From: Tipula vernalis
Lineage: Eukaryota; Arthropoda; Insecta; Diptera; Tipulidae
Assembly: GCA_958295665.1 (NCBI GenBank)
Contig: OY282559.1
Span: 247,872,764-247,936,763, forward strand
Direction of reading: 5' to 3'
DNA: 64,000 bases
The position numbers were made by a program, and so were the translations under genes. Of this stretch, positions 1-10,410 are shown piece after piece; the stretch's first letter is position 1, and the number at the start of each line of letters is the position of its first letter. Under the pieces are notes generated by a model. It had not been told where the DNA came from and did not search any database. It saw only the letters and a program-made list of their open reading frames with translations.

Positions 1-1
1 A

Positions 2-524
2 AGCTAAAACCTTCTGGATCGTATATAGTATATTATAAAATACTGCTTTTAATTTAAAAAATTCCAAATAACTTCTAATTGCTTTGAAAATTCGAATTTT
101 ATTTCTTATGTACTATAAATTGTTTTTCTTACTGCAAAAAATAAAATTCTATTTCTTTAACCAACTAATGGTATATTACATATTGAGTCCGGAAAATGGC
201 ATTTTCCTAGACGAGAAGGCCTTAACGGGGAAGGTGTATATACGATATTTTGTAAGAAATAAAAACAACTTAGATCCACTGCCGGTCGTAGTTTCTCACA
301 ACGAAAATTGTAAAATACTAGTTTCAGCCTAACTTATTTTTTTAGTTAGCAAAATAATTAATGTCATCGGCATAAAACAGATTTTATAGAAGGGGCATGT
401 AAACTACTACTTTCGATCTGAAAAATACTGAAAATGTCTACTTTAAAAAATCATTTTTTTGGAATTTTTAAATTAAAAATAGTATTGTATGATACATACG
501 ACTAAGTTCCAGAAGGTTTTAGCT
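2..524. mobile_element. MITE-like element with ~70-bp inverted ends
   Basis: The 17-mer AGCTAAAACCTTCTGGA at 2-18 is exactly the reverse complement of 508-524. The match continues inward imperfectly: a TCGTATRTA...ATACT stretch, then a TTTTAATTTAAAAATTCC-like stretch at about 46-72 pairs with about 457-481. This gives inverted ends of roughly 70 bp around a 380-bp AT-rich centre. No recognisable protein is encoded; the 82-codon frame at 84-332 resembles nothing I know. The left end may continue beyond the window, so no target-site duplication can be read and the superfamily is unknown. Confidence 0.6.
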
Positions 525-1586
525 AAAATGCGAAAATTCATAAATCATTGCGAACAACTGAAATGTAGTTTTTCTTTTTGTTTTTCAGTGTATTTAGCGC
601 TTAAGACGAATAGGATCGTTGTCGCCCTGCTTTTTTTCTGTCAAGCAACAGCATTGCTGCAATATTAATACTGTTCGAGAAATTTAACTTTTCAGTCTAC
701 TATCGCAAACAAAAACATCACTTTTCGATAAAACCGAAAAAAAATTAGTTTAGAAACGCAAAAAATTAAAATCAATAATAATTTTATGTTTAACGTAAAA
801 CTGATCGTTCTCTTTTTATTTTGTTTTTAATTTGAACGAACGAATTTCAAAATGTGTTTTATAGGAAATTTAATCAATGGACGATATTTTTTATTCGTTG
901 TTATAAATTCAATGTATCAAATAAATTTCATTTATATAAAAACAAGTTCATTGATGATATGTAATATTTTTCATTCTTAAAGCTCTAATTTTATTGCTTG
1001 TAAAATATTAATTCAATTAACGAAAAATACTTATATATTAAAAATAATTTTCATGAATATTAATACATTTTAAGAATAACCATAGATACAACGTCATAGT
1101 TCATTAAAGATATCAACTAAATTTAACTAATTTGATTGTGTTGTGTCAATGTAAAGTTCATAAAAAACTGATCAACATTTTAAAGAAAATTATAGTATAT
1201 TAAAGAAAAATCTTTATTTTAAAACTTTATTCTTAAATATAATGAATTTAGTTAACATTTTTTTAAGGAATGTGCCTTCGTTAATACCATGTAAGAATTT
1301 CTCTCGGTGTAGAGGCTGATTTTATACATTCATTTCTTACTTTCGGCTGGAAACATTTTCAAATTTTCCGAGATTTCCCACGGGAAACTTGAACAGAATT
1401 TTTTTCTGAGATAGCTATTGTCAAATAACATAAAATCGACTCAACTTCAGATATACACTCTAGAGTCTGATTTTATTATAATTTTGTGGATTCATCCGAT
1501 TTTCGATATTTTCCACGACTAGGTTAAACAAAGTTTTCTAAGTAAGACTATTTACAAAAATTTTTATTGCAATCCATGTACCATAT
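525..1586. other. non-coding AT-rich DNA
   Basis: No gene or structured repeat is evident. TTTCTCTCGGTGTA at 1298-1311 is one base away from the reverse complement of TACACTGAGAGAAA at 58997-59010, so a small element terminus may lie here. An isolated TTTCGGCTGG word at about 1341 anticipates the motif cluster that follows. Confidence 0.4.
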
Positions 1587-1908
1587 TTACTTTCGGCTGA
1601 TAACTACTAAATTTTTTATTTTCGGCTGGAATGTTAATAACATAATCTGCATTATCGACTTCTTACTTTAGGCTGGATACTTTCGACTGGAAAATTTCGG
1701 CTGGAAACTTTCGGCTGGAAGCTTTCGGCTTACTTTAACAAGGTCCGATTGATAACGACTCCATTTTTTATTTTCGGCTGGGATCATACAATCTGAATTA
1801 CCGATTTGTTGTTACTTTCGGTTGAGATCACACATTCTGCATTACCATTTTTTATTTTTTTTTTTGACTTTGACTGACAATTTTCGGCTAAGTTTAAATG
1901 TAATGATA
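1587..1908 (+). mobile_element. diverged terminus of the foldback-like family
   Basis: The stretch contains about ten TTTCGGCTG-type words, several spaced 11-13 bp apart around 1670-1735. A CTGCATTA...CGAC block (about 1648) precedes them, and CTTTAACAAGGT follows at about 1733. The right terminal repeat at 20927-21180 shows the same order: CTGCATTACCGAC, then TTTCGGCTGAAA words, then CTTTAACAAGGT. I infer an old solo end of the same family. A second, weaker block with CTGAATTACCGA and CTGCATTACC follows at 1770-1850. There is no coding potential. Confidence 0.6.
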
Positions 1909-3479
1909 TATATAAATCAACAAGTCAACTATCAATTAACTGCGAAAAATTTTCAATATTAAGGAAAATCTCGATAAATCTTGTAAATTTGAAACAATCT
2001 TGATTTTGAATTATATGTAACATCACGCATATGGAAAGTATCGAATAATCTGGAAACCAAGCAGAAGCAGAAAAATGTCGTCAATGTAACTCAATATCCT
2101 ACAAACTTATCTTAACTGAATCTCTATATGTAAGTAAACGCTAGCTAATTCATGGCAAGCTTAAAACCAAATTCTCCATTAATCACTAATTCTGTGACAA
2201 GATGCAACTAATCTCCTTGCAAATTTCGAGGACTATTGAGAAACACGAGTAACCTCAAAAAGCTAGCATAATTTTAGATTTTTGGAATAATATGAAAAAT
2301 AATTTGGTGTCTTCGCGAAATCTCAAATAACGTAGAAAATATGATAATTTGGAATAACTTTTATGTCAAGCTAAAGCTAAGCTATCCACCCCCATTGAAA
2401 TTTGGAAATCTACATAAATCCAAAAATCTTGAATTTCGAGAATTTCTTCTCTTCTGCTATGCTTTCTCGTAATTCAACTTAAATATTCGAACTCGAATAA
2501 TATCAAAAATCCCAGAAAAACTCGAAAATCTCAATAATACACGAATTCTGTAACACCATTCAATTCTACGACGTGTAGGTCTACGAGCAAGACTCGAACA
2601 ATTCTGTAGAGTTCTACAATAATCGCGACATTCTCAAAATAAAATCGAATATTCCCAATAATCTTGAATAAACTTTAATTTCTAGAATAACCTTTAAAAC
2701 TCTGCTGAATGCTAAGCAATTCAAAAGCACAAGAAACCTCGAATAATCTCGCAAATATTAAGTAATGTTGATAATTTCGAATAAATTAGATACCAAGTAA
2801 GTTATAATGCTGTTCAAATCGAGATATTTAGATTATTCCGAAAATCTCAAACTTCGAATTTTGGAAATCTCGCCTACCTCAATGTTAATATTAACGCTTA
2901 TATTTAAATCTTAACTTGAATAATATCGAATAATATCTACAGGTCAAACAAATCAAACCTTGTTATTCGGTACGTGACGCAACATAACGTCAAAATTCCG
3001 AAAATTCAGAGAATCTCTAATAATCCCTGTTAAGACGATTATGTTGTATGAAAATAAGCAGTATTTAACAAAAACTCTGTAAAACCTTCCCAATCCGGAA
3101 ATCGAGACGCATGGTATCGATTCTGTAGACATTACACGAGTTGCATTTATCTACAATAGTATTAGAAACAAAGATTGTTAAAAAGTACGTGTACGTACGT
3201 AAATAAATTACAAAGTGTCACTTTCTGCCGACAGCTAAAGTTACCGCGGAATTGCGGAACGGGGAAGCGGTGACACTGTGGATCCCTTGGCCCTGAAAAG
3301 AACCGATTGTTTTTTAGTCAATCCAGGATATCAACACGTACCTCACTATAGTAGACTCTGAAAAGATCCGATTGATACTGTTGTCAAAGTCAAATCTAGA
3401 TGGCATGATAAGGGATGTATTTGATCAGTAAAAATTATACAGGGAACTTGCCAGATCATTCAAAGTAACATAAAGATTA
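1909..3479. other. non-coding DNA with cryptic simple repetition
   Basis: No gene is seen. Between about 2040 and 3030 words of the type TCGAATAATCTCG or TCGAATAATATC recur at irregular spacing (for example near 2042, 2495, 2740 and 2930), which looks like a heavily decayed simple or minisatellite repeat. From 3180 to 3480 the sequence is more complex and unassigned. Confidence 0.4.
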
Positions 3480-3511
3480 TCCAGCCGATGAAGGCAAGGT
3501 ATGGTTTTTAA

Positions 3512-5602
3512 TTGCAAATTAAAAATATTAATTATATTAAATTAAATTCCTTGTTAGTGCAGGACCAATATTTATTAATGTTGCTAGACGATCCTAATGA
3601 GATTTTAAACAAATTTATGAATAATATCACTGCTAAAATTGAAGAATCATCTTGTGCTGTCAAAATGCTTTTGAAAGATAGGAAAATTAAGTGCTGGATG
3701 TCTAATAGCCTTCTGAAAAGTATAAAAGTCAAAAATAGATTGCTTCTAATTGCTAATAAACATAAAAATAATATTAAACTTCAGAATAGAGTAAAATTCC
3801 TTCAGAAGAAAATTAAGTTAGATATAGCAACCACAAAAGAACAATACTATCAAAATAAATTTCAGCATTCTAAAAAAGATTTAAAAAGTCAATGGCGTTT
3901 ATTGGATGAAATTGTTGGTAAGCAGAAATCATTTCAACCAATTTCTGAAATATTACAACACCAATGGTATTGTACTAACTGAGTCACTTGACATAGCAAA
4001 CGCTTTCAATGAATATTTTGTTGATGTTTCCATCAACCTCAAATCAAAAATCTCTAGTACATCATATGTACCCAACAGAGATGGTAACTTGCTAAAAGAT
4101 AATTTTGAGCCTAAGACATTTTTCTTTTCACCAATATCCCCAAGATTTGATCGTAGCATTTTTCCAGATTGCTTAAAAATTGCTTCAGTCGTACCGTGGT
4201 TCAAAAGTGGTAGCAAATCAGAATTAACCAATTATAGGCCCATATCATTACTCTCAGTTTTTTCAAAAATATTTGAAAAATGTATTAAAACAATACTACT
4301 ACTTTTCCAAAACGAGAGATCATTTTTCTCAAATAAACAATATGGATTTAGAGAAGGACGTAGCGCTGAAACTGCCTTAAATGATTTTCTGAGTACATAC
4401 TACAATTGATTCACTAAATGATAACCTTAGTTCGGCGGCTAACTTGATTGATTTGACGAAAGCTTTCGATACGGTTGATCATGAGCTTTTATTGTATAAG
4501 TTAAATTGTGCTGGTATTCGAGGTTGAGCTAATGATTGGTTCCGGTCTTATCTTGTGAACAGAAAACAAACTGTAAAAATTTGCGGAAAATATAGCAGTT
4601 TTAGAATGATCCACTGCGGTGTTCCTCAGGGTTCTGTTCTTGGTCCCATATTATTTTTAGTGTACATTAATTCCTTATTTTTTTTAGACTTGAAAGGATA
4701 TATGATTGGTTTTGCCGATGACATTGCACTTACTTATAGAGGAGCATCAAACCAGTTAATTGCCCATCAAATCAATTACGACCTTTTAATTTTAAGAAAA
4801 TGGTTGGATTTGCATTTTATGGTTCTAAGCACAAAATCAAAAGTAATGTTTTTTAAATTATACGGTCCTATAGAGATAAATTTTGGAATTATTTACCATT
4901 CTAATAAATGTATAAACTATAAAACTAACAATGTCTCAGCTGAGTTATGCAGTTGCTCTAATGAATGTAGCAACATTGAAATTGTCGAAAACTTTAAATA
5001 TTTAGGAGTTACGTTAGATACAAGACTTGGTTTTAAAAAACATATTGAAAATCTGCAACATTACGTTTACGCTTGCAATAGAAAATTATATATTCTTCGC
5101 ATGCTTTGTTCCGTGTCAGTTCTACTACAATTTTACTACAGCCTAATTCAGTCCAAACTACAATATGCTATAATTATTTGGGGTGGTGTTTATTCGACAT
5201 CTCTTCAACCGCTGCTAGCTGTGCAAAACGCATCCATTCGCATAATTTTAAAGAAACCGCGTTTAACATCTGCTTTGCCTTTATTTAAATCACTAAAGAT
5301 TTTACCGTTAAGATATTTATATGTTTTTAAGGTATTAAAAATGTTCTTTCTTCATAGCGGTAATCGTTGAGTAAAAATTACGAGATATAATTTAATGACT
5401 TTGAATAATTGTGAATATCCCATTCTCAAGAAAGAACATTTCATAAAATTTTATATATCTGCAGCACCAGTTATTTTTAATAAGTTGCCTCTAAACATCA
5501 AAGAAATTACCGTTACGTCCAAATTTTAAAATGAAATGAAGAATTGGTTGTTTAATATTACTGACATTGAATCTTTGTTTACAGTTTTAGTTTGATGAAT
5601 GA
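3512..5602 (+). pseudogene. broken LINE ORF2 (linker + reverse transcriptase)
   Basis: Reading passes through three frames. 3512-3955 gives the basic linker (WMSNSLLKSIKVKNRLL, then YYQNKF). About 3960-4409 in a second frame gives NAFNEYFVDVS, then after an apparent deletion NYRPISLLSVFSKIFEK and QYGFREGRSAETAL. From about 4408 a third frame gives motif A (LIDLTKAFDTVDH), an in-frame TGA, then SGVPQ-type motif B as CGVPQGSVLGP and motif C FADD at about 4711. The uninterrupted part runs 4555-5370. Beyond its TGA, family-like sequence (ISAAPVIFNKLP) continues with another stop. The two catalytic aspartates of FADD remain, but frameshifts and stops make a working protein impossible. Confidence 0.85.
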
Positions 5603-5931
5603 CGATAAATTGAATATGCTAGCTATTTTGTAAATTTATTTTTTATTTTTCCCTTTTTTATTTGTTGTACCCAACAACAAACATTAACTATTATCTAAGC
5701 TTATGATAGGGGGTTTCCAATACTGATCGTTTATGATCATGGAAGCTACCTAACTCCATCCATTTTAATTTAACATTATTAGTACTTTTTAAGTTATTTT
5801 GTCAATAGTTTCTGACTTTTTTTTATATATTAAATTAATTATTAATTTACTATTGTATAATATATTTTAGTTTTTATAAATGGTGTACTGATTTTTTTTG
5901 TAATTTAATGTTATGTAATTAATGGTTGGAT

Positions 5932-5977
5932 GAATAAAAATAAAATAAAAATAAAAAAAAATAAAAATAAAAAAATA
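5932..5977 (+). repeat. A-rich LINE 3' tail
   Basis: GAATAAAAATAAAATAAAAA-type tract directly downstream of the reverse transcriptase remnant. It marks the 3' end of the CR1-like insertion. Confidence 0.8.
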
Positions 5978-6109
5978 AGTGAGTGGTGGGCAGACAAAAT
6001 ATATTTGATTGCTACCAGTTGAAAAATGTCATATTTATTTGACCAGTAATGATGATTGTTTACTATTCCTCATATTGATTATAGTAATGAGGCAGATTTT
6101 CTCCTTCAT

Positions 6110-6600
6110 CTACTGAAATAAAGTGTTGTATGCATAGCGAAATAGTACACCACGGACATTTATCATTATGATTTGATTACACAACTGACAGTCTGTAGCA
6201 TCGTTGTTAAAACAAAAACCAACGGGTGTTTCAAACTTATCGGGCTGATCTGAAATATATCCGCTCTTCCACCACGCATATTTAAAGATATTTACAAATC
6301 GAGGTGAAGAGTTGTGCATAAGTGACTGAATTTTCAGAACCTTGTTCCTTAAGTGCATATTAATATTATAATTTTACAATAGAATAACGTCTGAAAAATG
6401 CTTTATAAATTTTTCCAGCGTCTGAGAACATCAAGTGGTTGTATGAGGCTAGTCGTTCCAGTGGGTATAGTAAGAATTTGTATTCCCTTATCACCTTTGT
6501 TAATATCTCGAATATTTTCTCCGTTTGACCGGTCCAAGATCAACAAGATCAGAAGACAATTTTCTCGATTTTTAGTTCTAAGTGAGAATGTTTTCCGATC
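6110..6600 (-). pseudogene. pogo/DDE_1-type transposase, C-terminal remnant
   Basis: On the minus strand, 6428-6481 reads QILTIPTGTTSLIQPLDV. This is the IPPGTTSLIQPLDV signature found near the end of DDE_1-superfamily (pogo/Tigger/jerky-like) transposases. Upstream (higher coordinates) an LDRSNGEN stretch occupies the place of the usual LDSWTG-type motif. Downstream a stop (RRWKNL*) precedes a second open stretch, 6358-6110, with LKIQSLMHNSSPRFVNIFKY and WWKSGY, then a decayed cysteine-containing tail (CQLCNQ). I infer an inactivated transposase fragment; the N-terminal DNA-binding part is not seen. The superfamily call rests on one strong motif. Confidence 0.6.
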
Positions 6601-6689
6601 GATAAATAATTTATTTAAAAAAATACTATTTCATGCCTTAAAAAATAGGGGATGCAAAAATAAGCTTTAGGGGTGAACTTTAGGGATGA

Positions 6690-9600
6690 TAAGATAAGAG
6701 AAGATATTTGAAAAAATGTGATTTAAGGGTGGGTGCACTTTACGGTAGTGTTCACCCCTAAACGTGTTATTCCGCCGCTAAACAAAAACACGTGTAAGAG
6801 ACACTGGAAAGTTTCATTCAAATCGATGAGTGACTCTTTCGTATGGTTACTTGTCAGAAGCAATTAAAGCAAAAATGAAGCAATAAAATGTACTCGTCCA
6901 TCCATTTATTTCGATGTTTTAGCAACTTTTCAAAATTACTTTGAAAAAGTCGGTCTTTCACAGAATCTAATTCTTAGAGACCGAATTCGCTGAAAGATAT
7001 AAATTAATCAATCAACGAAAGAAATCCCATAACACCACAAAACCAACTCGACAGTCCTACTAATAAATATTTCAAGCTCTAATTATGTACGCACCTTTTT
7101 TCAAGATTTTTTTTATCTATTATGTCCAAAACCATGGTTTCGTGGTCAATTTCGAACCTAGAATATTTCTTTTACGAAATAAGCTTATTATCCGCCACAT
7201 GACGGTTTCTTAAAATAAATGTTCATCAAGCTGGTGGTGTGAGGAGGGCGACCCAAATCAAAATTATTGATTTTGTGTTTTATTTTTCGTTTTCCTCGTT
7301 GCTAATTAAATAAATTTTCGTATACTTTATTACTTTGTTGTTCTAATTACTTTAAAATAAATTTTAATTAATACCAGCAAACAGGCACAAAAGAACAAGA
7401 ACTTCAACGGATAATTTATCACTTATATCACAAAAAAAAATTAAAATTAAAATTAGAAAATAACAAAAAAAAATTATAATAAAGTTATATGCCTTTAAAT
7501 AAATCTCTTATACATCCTTAAATGAAACACTTTTTATCTCATATAATACAATTTTCTATGATTAAAAATTTTCTTCGCCTTCTCTCGTTTTGTGTGCGTT
7601 TTCAACGTTATTCTTATGTTTTATTACTTTTTATCAAATCATAAGGTTCACGGGAAAAATAAGGATAAGAAGATGAATCAGAAGAATATGAAAATTATTT
7701 GACAAAAATTACCTTAACTTAATTATCTTAAATCAAATAAAATAAATCAAACGACATAAAAATTAATTTCAACTTTAAGGTGTAGGTAGGTGAGCATTTT
7801 TTTTTTTTTTTTATTTCACCCAAAAACAACAAAACGTCAACCAGGAAAAAAAATTATCGAAAATGAAAAAGTTTTTCTTGTTCTGAACACTTTTTTTCTC
7901 TTTCTTTCTATCTCCCTCTCTTTGTTGTACCTTATGATTCATATGGCCATATATATGTATATGTATTGATGAAGATATAATGTTCGACAAAGTTTGATGT
8001 AAAATTTATTGAAAAAGTTTTTTCGATTTTTTTTTGTGATTTCAATTTCGATTTTTTGCCAAATTTTGTTTTCGCTCCTATCAAGGATGTAAAATCAAGA
8101 AACCAAACAAATTGTTTTACCAATAATAATTTAGTTGTGAACCAAAAAAAAAAAAACATTGATGGAACAGCAGTCACGGTTTTCTAAGCAATTAAACTTA
8201 TGTACGTGCGATTGGATGGGGGATAAAGTTTTACTTTTTTTAATCCAATCAAAGAAATTAGTGAATACTGTCTTATCTGTTGACATATTGTTTTTAATTT
8301 GACTTAAATTAATTACGTTGTCTATTTCAACAGCTCTCATAGTAGCTCTTTTCATTTCCAATGGCTTCTTCTACTAAATTTGTGAACTACTTTCTTAATT
8401 ATTGTTCAATAAGTCGTTTTGCACTGCACGTGTTCAAATTCTAATTTTATTTTACAATAATTTTTTTTTATTTTTTATTTTCTCAACTTTGGAACTCGCT
8501 ATTCCACTCCTTTTTTACTTTTCCCACTATAACGAAGTTATTTGGTAAGTATTGTAATCGCGAAAAAAATGTTGTTCCAGATATTCACATTTCTTGACGA
8601 ATTAACTAAAAATGTCATGTCCGTCCTGCCTCCCATTTTGCCTCTCATTCACATAAATATTGATAGTTTTGGTCAAAATTTTCTACAAAGATAGATTTTA
8701 GTAATAAGAAGTTTGTATAAACTTTTGGGTCCATTTCAGTCTAGAATAGAGGGTGTTGTAGTAGATTTTGTAATTTTCTCAAAACGGGACCGACGATTTT
8801 TTTGTTATGTTGATGATAAATTTAACAATCCATCATCTAACTGTTTTCAAAATTTGAAGTCGATTGAAGCATTGCGTGGGGGCCATTTTGACAAAAAAAA
8901 AAAGTGTAAAAAAAATCAGGGTGAGCTGTGTCGTCTACACGGCAGTAGGTGTTTTGGGAGATAACGTTTATACGCATAGTGAGAGTAATGATAGATTGTA
9001 TATGTTTGTTAAAATCAATTTATTTATTATTAGCTTCATGGAAATTTATAATTTTAATTTAAAATAAATTAATTGCAACAGGTTTTTTAAACAAAAGTTG
9101 ACACCAGAATTTCTCCGATCAAATGAAGCCTTCTCTCGTTGTAGTGCTCTCAAGCACTGTAAAAATCGCTGTTTTGTAGTTTGTAATTATAATTAAAATT
9201 TATGAGGAGATTTATGATTTTAATTAAAAATAAATTAACCAACATTGTTTCCTTATGCAAAAATTGGCAACAGATTTGCTCTGCTCGAAATCGGAGATTC
9301 GCGGCACCGCTTTCTGCGCCGCCTGATGACGTCATTGTGTTAATATTAGGCCTAATGACCAACTTAAGCAATCATGTTAAATTGAAGGTAATGCTTATTG
9401 TTGATGAGTAATTGCCCACGAACAAAGGCAAGATTTCGTGTCACTCACTTTCTGAACATGCGGCGTAAGACGTTATCACGTCAAAACTTATTGAACTTCG
9501 GTCTTCATTAATTCAACTCCCAAATCGATCCCGAAATAAACCTCTTAAGTCAATCTTCACCTTAACCTCTAACTCAATTTACAACTCAAGTAACATTTCG
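6690..9600. other. non-coding AT-rich DNA
   Basis: No gene is supported. Short open frames at 7932-8361 (minus), 8713-8964 and 9150-9411 have no recognisable motifs and sit in homopolymer-rich sequence. Small local features: a TTAGGGGTGAAC inverted pair near 6667 and 6768, and a weak direct repeat of a GAAATTTATAATTTTAAT-type stretch near 9040 and 9207. Confidence 0.45.
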
Positions 9601-9607
9601 AAGCCAA

Positions 9608-9850
9608 TTAATCTCTGATTTTTCTCTGAATGGTTTGCTAATAGGCATAGTTTGCTATAGTAAGAGTACTCTTGTATAGCAATTCACAAGGAATTCAGAA
9701 CTAAGTGGAGGTAATAACTCTTCTGAATTGCTTCCGAAAAACAGCAAATGAGTGCTCCAGCAAACTAGTTTGCTACTGCTATAAATTGCATAATTTCTGA
9801 ATTAGAGAAAAATCAGAGAAAAATTTGACTAAATTTTTCTCTGAATAAGT
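9608..9850. repeat. short foldback repeat, MITE-like
   Basis: CTCTGATTTTTCTCTGAA near 9612 reappears inverted as GAATTAGAGAAAAATCAGAG near 9799. A second partial copy (TTTTTCTCTGAATAAG) follows near 9833. TTTGCTA words sit just inside both ends. It is non-coding, and no clear target-site duplication is seen. Confidence 0.4.
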
Positions 9851-10092
9851 TCTGAATTAGAGATAAATGATCTCAAAAGTTTGCTTATTTTTTCCAAAAA
9901 ATGTATTTAAAGTTATTTATAATTAACATTTTTTATTTCGGCCACTTCTTTTTAAATTTATATTGCTTTTTAGCCTGTAAATGTTAATTTGTATTAATTT
10001 ACGATTCATTGAAATATTATTAAATCTACTTCTATATATTCCTTCCTTCCTATACTCTTCTATCTATACTGCATATATGAAATACTATTAAA

Positions 10093-10410
10093 GTTAGCCG
10101 AAAGATATAAAATGTCGGTAATGCAGATAGTGTCTTGGCTATATCAGCCGAAAGTTACCAGCCGACATATTTCAGCCGAAACATATTTTAAATAAAAAGA
10201 AAAATTAACAAAACAACCTAGAAACTGGTATTTTCATGAAGTAAACTTACAGCTGAAAAAAGGTTCATTTTGGTTTGTCACAGTTTACCATAGGAATTAT
10301 ACTTAAAATTTCATCAGACAAGCTAAATATAAAATTAAAAAATTTGTATAAATCCAACCTTTAAAGTGTCATGTCTGGAAAGTATTTCAATTAGTGTTTC
10401 TTACCAACAA
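10093..10410. repeat. left terminal inverted repeat
   Basis: It starts TTAAAGTTAGCCGAAAG, passes through ATGTCGGTAATGCAG, GGCTATATCAGCCGAAAG and CAGTTTACCATAGGAATTA, and ends with an inverted piece of the satellite monomer (10328-10410). At 10410/10411 orientation flips and the direct array begins, giving a head-to-head junction. The outer edge lacks one TTTCAGCCGAAAG unit that is present in the right copy. Confidence 0.85.

Larger units (their letters stand above)
3480..5977 (+). mobile_element. CR1-like non-LTR retrotransposon, 5' truncated
   Basis: The segment carries the linker and reverse transcriptase of a LINE second ORF and ends in an A-rich (ATAAAA)n-type tail at 5932-5977. The upstream endonuclease domain is absent, as usual for 5'-truncated LINE insertions. 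The motif style (QYGFREGRSAETAL, GVPQGSVLGP, FADD) fits the Jockey superfamily near CR1/L2. Exact clade and 5' boundary cannot be fixed by eye, and I found no convincing target-site duplication. Confidence 0.8.

Noticed and set aside
84..332. 82-codon frame inside the left MITE-like element
   Set aside because: No recognisable motif, AT-rich composition, and located between inverted ends; length is within chance expectation.
7932..8361. Two minus-strand frames of about 80 codons
   Set aside because: Homopolymer-rich, no motif, no conserved context.
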